Source of the DNA: an uncultured Eubacteriales bacterium
GTDB taxonomy: Bacteria > Bacillota > Clostridia > Peptostreptococcales > Anaerovoracaceae
NCBI GenBank assembly: GCA_902803725.1
Contig: CADCRD010000074.1
Location: forward strand, 1-14,778
DNA length: 14,778 bases
Reading direction: 5' to 3'
Below are positions 1 to 7,991 of this stretch, one piece after another (positions within the stretch are counted from its first letter, which is position 1; every line of letters starts with the position of its first letter). The notes beneath the pieces are model-generated. The model was not told the origin of the DNA and searched no databases. It saw only the letters and a program-made list of their open reading frames with translations. Both the position numbers and the translations under genes were made by a program.

Positions 1-2889
1 AACAGTGCCAAGAGCGAAGCTAAAAAGGCTTTTGGTATTGATGATATATTCATTGAAAAATATCTGGACAGACCAAAGCATATAGAAGTACAGGTAATGG
101 GTGACAAATACGGCAACATCGTTCACCTGTATGAAAGAGACTGCTCGGTTCAGAGAAGATATCAGAAAGTAGTTGAATTTACTCCTTCACTGTGCCTGAC
201 AGAAGAGCAGAGAGCCAGTATATGCGCTGATGCTTTGAAGATAGCTCATGCAGTTGATTATCGCGGTGCCGGAACAGTAGAGTTCTTGCTGGACAATGAA
301 GGCAACCACTACTTCATAGAGATGAACCCGCGTATTCAGGTAGAGCACACTGTTACGGAGCTTGTTACAGACATAGACCTTGTTCAGACACAGATACTGG
401 TTGCGCAGGGTTATGCTCTTGACTCACCTGAGATAGGTCTTACACAGGATGATATCAAAGTGAACGGATATGCTATCCAGTGCCGTATTACAACAGAAGA
501 TCCGCTGAACGGTTTTGCTCCTGACTATGGAACGATCGAACTTTACCGCAGCGGTGCAGGATTCGGTATCAGACTTGACTCCGGCAACTGCTATACAGGT
601 GCTGAAATAACACCGTACTATGACAGCCTTCTCGTTAAACTGACTGCTCACGCACGTACATTTGAAGATACAAGAAGAAAGGCGATCAGGGCACTTAGAG
701 AAACGATCATCAAGGGAGTCAAAACAAACCAGAACTTCCTGATCAACGTGCTGAATCACCAGACATTCAAAGACGGCGAGTGCAATACCGGATTCATCGG
801 AGATAATCCCGAACTGTTTAACATCGCACAGAAAAAGGACGAAGAAGCCCGCATTCTCAAGTTCCTTGCAAATAAATATGTCAATGAGACTAAAGGCGAT
901 AAGCCGGAATTCAATGTACCGGTATTCCCGAAGATCCCTAAGGAAGAAATCGCTAAACTGAGAGGAACAAAACAGATACTGGACGAACGTGGTCCGAAGG
1001 GTCTGGCTGACTGGGTACTCGAGCAGAAGGGACTGTTGATGACAGATACCACTATGCGTGATGCTCAGCAATCGCTGATGGCTACAAGAGTACGTTCTGT
1101 GGATCTGGAAAAGATCGCGCCAGGCGTTGCATATAACGAAAACGGCATGTTCTCGCTTGAAATGTGGGGCGGAGCTACATTTGACACATCCATCAGGTTC
1201 CTCGGCGAGGATCCGTGGGAAAGACTGGAAACACTTAGAGAAAAAATTCCGAACATTCTTTTCCAGATGCTGCTTCGCGGAGCCAATGGCGTAGGTTACA
1301 AGAACTATCCGGACAATGTCATCAGAAGATTCGTAAAACAGTCTGCTAAGAGCGGTATAGACGTATTCAGGATATTTGACTCACTTAACTGGATCCAGGG
1401 CATGGAAGTTGCATTGGACGAAGTGCTGAATCAGGGCAAAGTTGCTGAGGCGTGCATATGCTACACCGGAGATATTCTGGATCCAAGCAGAGACAAGTAT
1501 ACTCTCGATTACTATGTGAATATGGCTAAGGAACTCGAAAAGAGAGGCGCTCACATACTCGGCATCAAGGATATGTCAGGTCTGCTCAGACCTGTTGCAG
1601 CAAGAGAGCTGATCACAGCACTGAAAAATGAACTTACAATACCTGTACATCTGCACACTCATGACACCAGTGGCAATGGCGTTGCTACTGTATGCCTTGC
1701 AGCTATCGCAGGTCTGGATATCGCAGACGCTGCTATTTCCAGCATGTCGGGACTGACCAGTCAGCCGTCTCTTAACTCGATCGTTGCAGCTTGTGAACAT
1801 GCAAAACGTGACACTGGTCTTGATCTTGACAAACTGCAGATTATCAGTGATTACTGGGCAGATGTAAGACCTGTATATAACAAATTTGAATCTGACTTTA
1901 CGGCTTCGACAGCTGAGATCTATAAATATGAGCTTCCCGGCGGACAGTACTCCAACCTCAAGCCGCAGGTCGAAAGCTTTGGCCTCGGTCACAAGTTCAA
2001 GGAAGTTAAGGATATGTACCGTGAAGTCAACCAGATGCTGGGTGATATAGTCAAGGTCACACCGTCATCAAAGGCTGTAGGTGATATGGCTATCTTCATG
2101 GTACAGAACGATCTGACACCGCAGAATATATATGAAAAAGCTCAGGGTATGGACTTCCCGGATTCGATAGTATCATTCTTTGAAGGAATGATGGGCCAGC
2201 CTGTAGGCGGATTCCCGGAAAAACTGCAGAAACTGGTTCTTAAAGGCAGAAAGCCGATCACATGCAGACCAGGTGAACTGCTCGAACCTGTGGATTTTGA
2301 CGCTGTAAAGAAAAAACTGCAGGATGAGTATGGCATTGAAGGTAATGAAAAACAGTGCCTGTCGTATGCGCTCTTTGAAAAGGTATATGAGGATTACCTC
2401 AAAAAACTGGAGACTGAAGGCGATTATCGCAAGATGGGTTCTGATATCTTCTTCCATGGCCTGTCTGTTGGTGAGACATGTGAGATCAAGATCGAAGAAG
2501 GAAATGAAATGGTCATTAAACTTCTCGAAGTCAAGGGTCACAATCCTGACGGCACAGTAGACTGCGTATTCGAACTCAACGGAGCTCGTATGGTAGTTTC
2601 AGTCAAGGATGAAGAGGCAGGCTTGATCGGAGCTGAGAACATTATCGTGTATGCTGATGAGAACAACCCGACAGAGGTCGGTGCGAATATCTCCGGCAGT
2701 ATCGTAAAACTGCTTGTCAGCAAAGGTCAGAAGGTTGAAGAAAACGAACCGATAGCTGTCATCGAGGCGATGAAGATGGAAACGAACATTCTGGCAACTA
2801 TGTCCGGCGAGATAGAAGAAATATGCGTTAAAGAAGGCGAAGCAGTTGACAGCGGCCAGCTGATCGCAAGAATCGCAGAAGCTGAATAA
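1..2889 (+). CDS. pyc: Pyruvate carboxylase, 5'-truncated by the window edge
   Basis: Biotin enzyme that carboxylates pyruvate to oxaloacetate using ATP and bicarbonate in the cytoplasm. The frame is open from base 1, so 962 residues are visible of the usual ~1145; roughly 185 N-terminal residues of the biotin carboxylase domain lie outside. Seen in order (fragment numbering): the rest of the ATP-grasp domain with EMNPRIQVEH at about 107-116; the carboxyltransferase barrel opening with DTTMRDA at 349; the metal-site lysine in GIKDMSG at 523, which is carbamylated in this family; metal-site histidines 552 and 554 in LHTHDTSG; GGQYSNL near 647; and a C-terminal biotinyl domain with EAMKMET, whose biotin-accepting lysine is residue 925 (codon 2773-2775). 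Having all three domains on one chain separates it from split oxaloacetate decarboxylase or acetyl-CoA carboxylase subunits. The stop is followed within 50 bases by terminators, so it ends its transcription unit. It is not obviously co-regulated with the downstream pyr genes. Confidence 0.97.
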   Translation, partial: NSAKSEAKKAFGIDDIFIEKYLDRPKHIEVQVMGDKYGNIVHLYERDCSVQRRYQKVVEFTPSLCLTEEQRASICADALKIAHAVDYRGAGTVEFLLDNEGNHYFIEMNPRIQVEHTVTELVTDIDLVQTQILVAQGYALDSPEIGLTQDDIKVNGYAIQCRITTEDPLNGFAPDYGTIELYRSGAGFGIRLDSGNCYTGAEITPYYDSLLVKLTAHARTFEDTRRKAIRALRETIIKGVKTNQNFLINVLNHQTFKDGECNTGFIGDNPELFNIAQKKDEEARILKFLANKYVNETKGDKPEFNVPVFPKIPKEEIAKLRGTKQILDERGPKGLADWVLEQKGLLMTDTTMRDAQQSLMATRVRSVDLEKIAPGVAYNENGMFSLEMWGGATFDTSIRFLGEDPWERLETLREKIPNILFQMLLRGANGVGYKNYPDNVIRRFVKQSAKSGIDVFRIFDSLNWIQGMEVALDEVLNQGKVAEACICYTGDILDPSRDKYTLDYYVNMAKELEKRGAHILGIKDMSGLLRPVAARELITALKNELTIPVHLHTHDTSGNGVATVCLAAIAGLDIADAAISSMSGLTSQPSLNSIVAACEHAKRDTGLDLDKLQIISDYWADVRPVYNKFESDFTASTAEIYKYELPGGQYSNLKPQVESFGLGHKFKEVKDMYREVNQMLGDIVKVTPSSKAVGDMAIFMVQNDLTPQNIYEKAQGMDFPDSIVSFFEGMMGQPVGGFPEKLQKLVLKGRKPITCRPGELLEPVDFDAVKKKLQDEYGIEGNEKQCLSYALFEKVYEDYLKKLETEGDYRKMGSDIFFHGLSVGETCEIKIEEGNEMVIKLLEVKGHNPDGTVDCVFELNGARMVVSVKDEEAGLIGAENIIVYADENNPTEVGANISGSIVKLLVSKGQKVEENEPIAVIEAMKMETNILATMSGEIEEICVKEGEAVDSGQLIARIAEAE

Positions 2890-2936
2890 TAGATATCGTT
2901 CTGATAAAAACTATTTGGCGAAAGTGAAATGAAAAA

Positions 2937-2979
2937 GAGGCTGCTGCATGTGTGTGGCAGCCTCAATAAATCTGATTTT
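2937..2979 (+). terminator. First hairpin after pyc, probable terminator
   Basis: Perfect 8-bp stem GAGGCTGC (2937-2944) / GCAGCCTC (2957-2964). The stem can extend inward by four pairs including two G-U. It is preceded by five A and followed, after a 9-base A/T-rich gap, by TTTTT at 2975-2979. The delayed T-run makes it weaker than the hairpin directly downstream. Confidence 0.5.
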
Positions 2980-2980
2980 T

Positions 2981-3007
2981 CTCCAGCGATGAGTCGCTGG
3001 AGTTTTT
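2981..3007 (+). terminator. Strong intrinsic terminator after pyc
   Basis: Perfect 9-bp stem CTCCAGCGA (2981-2989) / TCGCTGGAG (2994-3002) with a TGAG loop, followed immediately by TTTTT (3003-3007). This is a classical rho-independent terminator. With the preceding hairpin it separates pyc from the pyr operon. Confidence 0.87.
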
Positions 3008-3064
3008 ATGTACAGTCAGTGTGTTCTTAGTTTCGATAATGAATAACAGCCGAAGGAATCAATG

Positions 3065-3113
3065 TTGTAATAAAGTTTGCTTGAATAATTATTACAATGC
3101 GATAGTAATAATT
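3065..3113. repeat. Alternating inverted repeats (TTGTAATAA family)
   Basis: Three arms overlap in two mutually exclusive pairs. Arm A, TTGTAATAA (3065-3073), is the perfect complement of TTATTACAA (3089-3097). Arm B in a shifted register, AATTATTAC (3087-3095), is the perfect complement of arm C, GTAATAATT (3105-3113). They lie just upstream of the candidate pyr promoter, so they are more likely operator-like DNA sites than part of the mRNA if that promoter is used. The regulator is unknown, and chance is possible because the region is AT-rich. Confidence 0.45.
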
Positions 3114-3125
3114 GCAATTAACCCT

Positions 3126-3153
3126 TTGCCTAAAAGTATTGTACAGGTATAAT
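3126..3153 (+). promoter_or_regulatory. Candidate promoter of the pyr operon
   Basis: A perfect -10 box TATAAT (3148-3153) stands 16 bases after TTGCCT (3126-3131), a 4-of-6 match to the -35 consensus. The predicted start near 3160 would give a leader of about 155 nt before pyrC. The -10 is strong and the -35 mediocre. Confidence 0.45.
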
Positions 3154-3314
3154 TAAGTAGCAGATTGTTAAAATTCAAAAGGAAAAATATTGAAATAATG
3201 AACAATTAAATACTTACTATAGTCGGTAGTTTAAAAAAACAAAAATGATAAAATAATATTCAGAGTGACATTTGCCTTTCAATTGCAGCACAGAACAAGG
3301 GAGACAGATAATTT

Positions 3315-4664
3315 ATGAAGACTATTTTAAAAGACGGAACGATGTACACAGCAAATGGATTAAAAAAAGCAAGTGTTTTTATTGAAGACAAAATTATTAA
3401 AAAAATTGTCTTAGAGAATAATTGCGTCAACAGGCAATCAGATGAATGTGGAGAGAATGTTGAATTAATCAATTGCAAAGGGTACATGATCATTCCCGGA
3501 TTGATCGATGTTCATGTTCATTTCAGAGAACCCGGATTTGAATACAAAGAAACTATCGCTACAGGGGCAGCTGCAGCAGCTGCAGGCGGTTACACGACCG
3601 TTTGCACTATGCCAAATCTGGATCCTGCGCCCTGGGATATGAATGGACTCAAGCCGCAGCTGGAGGCGATAAAAAAAGATGCATGCATCAGAGTTTTACC
3701 ATATGGAAGAATAACAAGGCCGGCCGGCAGTCTGTCCTCATCTGATAAAGGGGAAAGCACATATGACTTTATGCAGGTGATCGACGGCAGAATGGTTGCG
3801 GACCTGGAAGCTATGGCACCATACGTATTTGCTTTTTCTGACGACGGGACCGGTGTTCAGCAGGATAAACTGATGGAGCAGGCCATGCGGAGGGCAAAGG
3901 ATCTGGGAAAGATCATTGTTGCTCACTGTGAAGATACAAATTACTCACCGGAGGATCCGCGCAGCGAATATCGGCAGATAGAACGTGATTTGAGGCTGGT
4001 CGAAAAAACGGGGTGTTCTTATCATGTTTGTCATGTTTCAGCGAAAGAATCCGTTGAACTGATCAGGCAGGCAAAGGCGCAGGGACTGGATGTAACTTGT
4101 GAGACGGCTCCCCATTACCTGGTGTTTTCAAAAAGTGACATATCAAGGAGGATCGAAGAACTGGGAGAGAATGAAGGCGGCAGGTTCAGGATGAATCCGC
4201 CTGTCAGAGATGAAGCTGACCGTAAGGCACTCATTGAGGGAATTATTGACGGAACGGTCGATATGATCGCGACTGATCATGCGCCACACAGTAAAGAAGA
4301 AAAATCGAAAGGATTCAAAGACAGTCTGAACGGGATACTCGGACTGGAAGCAGCTTTTCCGGTTATGTACACCTGCATGGTCGAAAAGGGAATTATTACG
4401 ATTCAGCGACTGATCGAACTGATGAGCATAGCTCCGGCGAGAAGGTTTGGGCTGGATGGTGTGGATAAATTAAGTTTTCCGGAATGCGGCATGATCAGAG
4501 AAGGCGCGCGTGCTGATCTTGCGATCATTGATACTGATCATGAATATATAATCGATCCGGAAAAATTCCTGAGTAAGGGCCGCAGCACACCATTTTCAGG
4601 TATGGCGGTCAAAGGAAAAATCAAGTATACTATTTCAGAAGGAAAAGTAGTTTTTGGCGGCTAA
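3315..4664 (+). CDS. pyrC: Dihydroorotase (class I type)
   Basis: Zinc amidohydrolase that cyclises N-carbamoyl-L-aspartate to dihydroorotate, the third step of pyrimidine synthesis. The 449-residue length fits the Bacillota PyrC family. Metal and substrate residues are visible: DVHVHFREPG with H67, H69 and R71; FSDDG at about 175-179; AHCED with H204; YHVCHVS with H237 and H240; and ATDHAPH with the catalytic aspartate D321. The long MPNLDP region near residue 100 and the GAR-A-DLAIID C-terminal strand are typical of dihydroorotase rather than allantoinase or hydantoinase, and the pyr neighbours settle the choice. The ATG at 3315 is preceded by AAGGGAGA at a slightly long spacing of about ten bases. 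The first ~55 codons are noticeably richer in A/T and lysine than the rest. It is the first gene of the operon; 136 bases separate it from pyrK. Confidence 0.95.
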   Translation: MKTILKDGTMYTANGLKKASVFIEDKIIKKIVLENNCVNRQSDECGENVELINCKGYMIIPGLIDVHVHFREPGFEYKETIATGAAAAAAGGYTTVCTMPNLDPAPWDMNGLKPQLEAIKKDACIRVLPYGRITRPAGSLSSSDKGESTYDFMQVIDGRMVADLEAMAPYVFAFSDDGTGVQQDKLMEQAMRRAKDLGKIIVAHCEDTNYSPEDPRSEYRQIERDLRLVEKTGCSYHVCHVSAKESVELIRQAKAQGLDVTCETAPHYLVFSKSDISRRIEELGENEGGRFRMNPPVRDEADRKALIEGIIDGTVDMIATDHAPHSKEEKSKGFKDSLNGILGLEAAFPVMYTCMVEKGIITIQRLIELMSIAPARRFGLDGVDKLSFPECGMIREGARADLAIIDTDHEYIIDPEKFLSKGRSTPFSGMAVKGKIKYTISEGKVVFGG

Positions 4665-4800
4665 GCAAATGCGATTCAGTACATTGCAAATTGTTTGAAC
4701 GTTGACCGCAAAACCAACAAGAGGTTCGTAAGATAGTTCTAACAAAAGCAAGCGGATCGAAAGATGAACGCAACAATAAAATGAAACGAGAATTGATAAT

Positions 4801-5571
4801 ATGAATGACAACAAATACAAAGTAGTGAGAAATGAGATGATCGCGCCGGGTACATATCTTATGACCATATCCGGTGACACTTCAGAGATCAAAGGACCCG
4901 GACAGTTCATCAATATCAAGCTTGATGGTCTTTATCTGAGAAGGCCAATGTCCATCTGCAGTTATGGTGATGATGAGATGACCATGATCTACAAGATCGT
5001 AGGCAAGGGCACAAAAGCTATGAGCAGAATGCAGCCGGGTGAGGAGTTTGACGCTCTTTCACCTCTGGGCAACGGATTCATGATCGATGAAATCCCTGAA
5101 TGTGCTTTTCTGATCGGAGGCGGAGCAGGAGCGATGCCGATATACACACTGGCTCAGATCCTTCGTGATGCGGGGAAAAAACCGCATGTTATAATCGGAT
5201 TCAATAAAGAGAAAGAGATTTTCTTTGCAGATGAATTTAAAGAGCTGGGTGTTGATTTGACGATCGCGACAATGGACGGCAGCTCAGGAGTAAAGGGGAC
5301 TGTTGTGGATGCTTTGCTTGAGGTAAGAGAAACTGCCATGGACAAAAATGGCTTAAAAACGGAAAACAGACAGATATATGCGTGCGTTTGCGGGCCTGAG
5401 CCGATGATGAAGGCGGTCGCTGAACACTCTGATGCCGGGCAGTATGATCTGGGGGCGCGAATGGCCTGCGGATTCGGAGCTTGCATGGGATGTACCGTTA
5501 TCACAAAGAACGGCCCCAAAAGAGTCTGCAAAGACGGTCCGATATTCAGACAGGAGGAGATCATATGGTAG
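4801..5571 (+). CDS. pyrK: Dihydroorotate dehydrogenase electron-transfer subunit
   Basis: Iron-sulfur flavoprotein of the ferredoxin reductase fold. It carries electrons from the PyrD flavin to NAD+ in class 1B dihydroorotate dehydrogenase, a PyrD2-PyrK2 complex. Seen in 256 residues: the FAD-binding RRPMSI at 47-52, VGKGT at 67-71, a nucleotide-binding loop GGGAGAMP at 106-113, CGPEPMM at 198-203, and a C-terminal [2Fe-2S] cluster motif with cysteines 223, 228, 231 and 243 (ACGFGACMGC followed by RVC). The loop is usually GGGIGVPP in characterised PyrK proteins, so it is altered here. The ribosome binding site is weak (GAAACGAG). The stop codon overlaps the pyrD start by 7 bases, which fits translational coupling of the two subunits. 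Confidence 0.95.
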   Translation: MNDNKYKVVRNEMIAPGTYLMTISGDTSEIKGPGQFINIKLDGLYLRRPMSICSYGDDEMTMIYKIVGKGTKAMSRMQPGEEFDALSPLGNGFMIDEIPECAFLIGGGAGAMPIYTLAQILRDAGKKPHVIIGFNKEKEIFFADEFKELGVDLTIATMDGSSGVKGTVVDALLEVRETAMDKNGLKTENRQIYACVCGPEPMMKAVAEHSDAGQYDLGARMACGFGACMGCTVITKNGPKRVCKDGPIFRQEEIIW

Positions 5572-6473
5572 ACACAAGTGTTGAACTTTGCGGAATAAGG
5601 CTGGATAATCCGGTGATCCCCGCCAGCGGCACATTCGGATTCGGACGTGAGTTTGCAGAACTGTACGATTTGAATCTGCTGGGTTCCATAGCATTCAAGG
5701 GGACTACGGCCGACCCCAGAAACGGCAATGAAACACCCCGAATCGCAGATTGCAGCGCAGGTATGCTCAATTCTGTGGGACTTCAGAACCCGGGACTTGA
5801 GGCAGTTGCTGCAGAAGAAATACCGGCGCTGGCGGAAAAATGCGGCAAACCTCTGATAGCTAATATCAGCGGCTTTTCGGTTGAGGAATTTGTTCGCTGT
5901 GCTGAGGTGATGGACAGGTGTGAGCCGGTTGGATTTTTAGAGGTCAATGTAAGTTGTCCAAATGTTCATGCGGGCGGCCGGAATTTTGGGACCAGCGCAG
6001 AGGAAACTGCATTGATCACAAGAGCTGTAAAAAAAGTGACAAAAAAACCGGTGTTTATAAAGCTTACACCGAATGTCACAGATATCGCATCGATTGCTAA
6101 AGCATGCGAACAGGCCGGAGCTGACGGCATCAGTCTGATCAATACTCTTTTAGGCATGCGCATAGATATAAAGCGCAGAAAAGCAGTTCTGGCAAACCGC
6201 ATGGGTGGTTACTCAGGTCCGGGGATCTTTCCGGTGGCAGTGCGATGTGTAGCTCAGGTACATGATGCGGTCAGAATTCCGATCATGGGAATGGGCGGCA
6301 TCAGCAGTGCAGAAGATGTTATCGAAATGATAATGGCTGGAGCAACGGCTGTTCAGATAGGTGCGGCGAATCTTGTGGATCCATGGGCCTGCAAGAAAAT
6401 AATCGAGGAGCTGCCGATATTGATGGAGCGTCTTGGTATCAATAGTCTGAGTGAAATATGCGGTATAGCGTGA
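5565..6473 (+). CDS. pyrD: Dihydroorotate dehydrogenase, class 1B catalytic subunit
   Basis: FMN enzyme oxidising dihydroorotate to orotate in the cytoplasm with PyrK as partner. The ATG at 5565 is chosen over an upstream in-frame ATG at 5481 because AGGAGG (5552-5557) lies seven bases before it and the family N-terminus begins at MVDTSVELCGIRLDNP. That gives 302 residues, the normal length. Visible motifs are PASGTFGFG (19-27), the FMN-contacting lysine in AFKGTT (K46), NVSCPNVHAGG with the catalytic-base cysteine C131, IKLTPN (165-170), INTLLGM (192-198) and the phosphate-binding GMGGI (242-246). A cysteine rather than a serine as base marks class 1. The adjacent, overlapping pyrK marks class 1B. 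Confidence 0.97.
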   Translation: MVDTSVELCGIRLDNPVIPASGTFGFGREFAELYDLNLLGSIAFKGTTADPRNGNETPRIADCSAGMLNSVGLQNPGLEAVAAEEIPALAEKCGKPLIANISGFSVEEFVRCAEVMDRCEPVGFLEVNVSCPNVHAGGRNFGTSAEETALITRAVKKVTKKPVFIKLTPNVTDIASIAKACEQAGADGISLINTLLGMRIDIKRRKAVLANRMGGYSGPGIFPVAVRCVAQVHDAVRIPIMGMGGISSAEDVIEMIMAGATAVQIGAANLVDPWACKKIIEELPILMERLGINSLSEICGIA

Positions 6474-6526
6474 CCAAGAAAGAATAAAGAAGTGTTAATG
6501 CCACTGTAAATGAAAGTGAGAAAAAA

Positions 6527-7237
6527 ATGGCTAAGGAAGTAATAATTGCTTTGGATTTTCCGGGAAAGAAGGAAACCCTGGACTTTCTTGACAAATTTGA
6601 TGGAAGAAAACCATTTGTGAAGATCGGCATGGAATTGTTTTATGCTGAAGGGCCTGACATAGTCAGAGACATTAAGAAAAGAGGACACAGGATATTCCTT
6701 GATCTGAAGCTGCACGATATTCCAAACACTGTGAAGAGTGCAATGAAAGTTCTGGCGGGGCTGGGCGTTGATATGACGAACGTCCATGTTGCGGGAACAA
6801 AGATGATGATGCAGTGGGCTCTCGAGGGACTGAATGCCGGGACAGACAGTAAGAATGTTCCGATGTTGATTGGCGTTACGCAGCTAACCAGCACCGATCA
6901 GAAGAGGATGAATGAAGAAATACTGATTCCGGGAGACATAAATGATGTTGTTGTAAACTATGCTTTGACAGCAAAAAATGCAGGACTTGCAGGCGTTGTA
7001 TGTTCGCCGCTCGAAGCCGGCGCTATCAAACAGACTTGCGGGGAGGATTTCGTAACTGTTACTCCGGGCATCAGATTTGGCGGCGCGATGATATGTGACC
7101 AGTCAAGGATCACCACTCCGGCGAAGGCTGCGAAAATCGGTTCAGATTATATCGTCATGGGGCGGCCTATCACACAGGCGCAGGATCCTGTATCAGCATA
7201 TGACAGAGCCATGAATGAATTTTTGACTGGAAAATAA
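6527..7237 (+). CDS. pyrF: Orotidine 5'-phosphate decarboxylase
   Basis: Decarboxylates OMP to UMP, the last step of the pathway, without a cofactor. The 236-residue length is normal for the bacterial short form. The catalytic network is intact: D10 in ALDF, K32 in FVKIG, then D59-K61-D64 within LDLKLHDIPNTV. The phosphate-binding segments PGIR (180-183) and GRPIT (212-216) are present. The ATG follows a purine-rich GAAAGTGAG stretch rather than a clear AGGAGG site. It sits 53 bases after pyrD and 103 bases before pyrE. Confidence 0.97.
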   Translation: MAKEVIIALDFPGKKETLDFLDKFDGRKPFVKIGMELFYAEGPDIVRDIKKRGHRIFLDLKLHDIPNTVKSAMKVLAGLGVDMTNVHVAGTKMMMQWALEGLNAGTDSKNVPMLIGVTQLTSTDQKRMNEEILIPGDINDVVVNYALTAKNAGLAGVVCSPLEAGAIKQTCGEDFVTVTPGIRFGGAMICDQSRITTPAKAAKIGSDYIVMGRPITQAQDPVSAYDRAMNEFLTGK

Positions 7238-7340
7238 TCATCGGAGAAAATATGTCCTGTTAAACATGCAGATATCATTTTAGCAAGGCGAGGTCATGAT
7301 CGAAATGACAAGATTATAATCAAACAAAACGGAGGTACGG

Positions 7341-7970
7341 ATGAAAAAGACAGTTGCAGGTGAGCTTCTGAAAATCGAGGCAGTGTTTCTCAGACCGGAT
7401 GAACCATTCACATGGGCGAGCGGGATCAAAAGTCCGATCTATTGTGACAACAGACTGATATTGACAGCACCAAAGACCAGGGACATCGTTGAAAGCGCTT
7501 TGGCTCAGAAGATAAAAGAAGAGTTTCCCGAAGCAGAAGTCCTGATGGGAACAGCTACCGCGGGAATCGCTCATGCGGCCCTGGCGGCTGATATTCTTGA
7601 TCTGCCGATGGGCTATGTCAGAGGTTCGGCAAAGGATCACGGCAGGGGCAATCAGATAGAAGGCCGCCTTGAAAAGGACCAGAAAGTCGTTGTCGTAGAG
7701 GACTTGATCAGTACTGCCGGATCAGTTATCGATACAATTGATGCTCTCCGTGATGCAGGGGCATGTGTCATAGGTGTTATCAGCATATTCACTTATGGAA
7801 TGAAAAAGAGCAAGGAAAGACTGGATGCAGCAAAAGTAAAATATACGAGCCTTTCTGATCTTGATACTCTTGCTGAGGTCGCGGCAGAAAACGGATACAT
7901 AAAGGAAACAGATAAGGAAAAACTGCTCCGTTTCCGTGATGATCCGAGCGATGAAAGCTGGATGAAATAA
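7341..7970 (+). CDS. pyrE: Orotate phosphoribosyltransferase
   Basis: Transfers ribose 5-phosphate from PRPP to orotate, giving OMP for PyrF. The 209-residue protein shows the substrate strand SGIKSPIYCDNR (27-38), the mobile loop YVRGSAKDHGRG followed by QIEG (about 92-108), and the PRPP-binding loop VVVVEDLISTAGS (116-128) with the paired acidic residues E120 and D121. The ribosome binding site GGAGG (7331-7335) is five bases before the ATG. The 103-base gap upstream contains TATAAT at 7315-7320 without a convincing -35, so an internal promoter is possible but unproven. Confidence 0.96.
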   Translation: MKKTVAGELLKIEAVFLRPDEPFTWASGIKSPIYCDNRLILTAPKTRDIVESALAQKIKEEFPEAEVLMGTATAGIAHAALAADILDLPMGYVRGSAKDHGRGNQIEGRLEKDQKVVVVEDLISTAGSVIDTIDALRDAGACVIGVISIFTYGMKKSKERLDAAKVKYTSLSDLDTLAEVAAENGYIKETDKEKLLRFRDDPSDESWMK

Positions 7971-7991
7971 CGCCACAGGAGGGGCGAAGTA

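Larger units (their letters stand above)
3008..3314 (+). promoter_or_regulatory. AT-rich upstream region and leader of the pyr operon
   Basis: This stretch of about 307 bases holds no credible gene and is clearly richer in A+T than the coding DNA around it. It contains the inverted-repeat cluster at 3065-3113, a candidate promoter at 3126-3153 and a ribosome binding site AAGGGAGA near 3297-3304 for pyrC. Downstream of the candidate promoter I see no GC-rich hairpin followed by a T-run and no sequence resembling the PyrR anti-antiterminator loop, so attenuation of the Bacillus PyrR type is not apparent. A 37-codon open frame at 3039-3152 has no ribosome binding site and I do not call it. Confidence 0.6.

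Noticed and set aside
424..1071. A 215-codon open frame on the minus strand inside pyc
   Set aside because: Antisense to the intact, motif-bearing pyruvate carboxylase frame and without any domain of its own.
3039..3152. A 37-codon open frame in the pyr leader, possibly a leader peptide
   Set aside because: No ribosome binding site, no regulatory codon run, and it ends inside the candidate -10 box, so it would not be transcribed from that promoter.
3154..3314. Possible PyrR attenuator or riboswitch in the pyr leader
   Set aside because: I searched for the conserved PyrR loop and for a terminator hairpin with a T-run and found neither; the leader is simply AT-rich.
5481..5564. Upstream ATG as start of pyrD
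   Set aside because: The extra 28 codons are pyrK sequence read in another frame. AGGAGG seven bases before 5565 and the family N-terminus support the later start.
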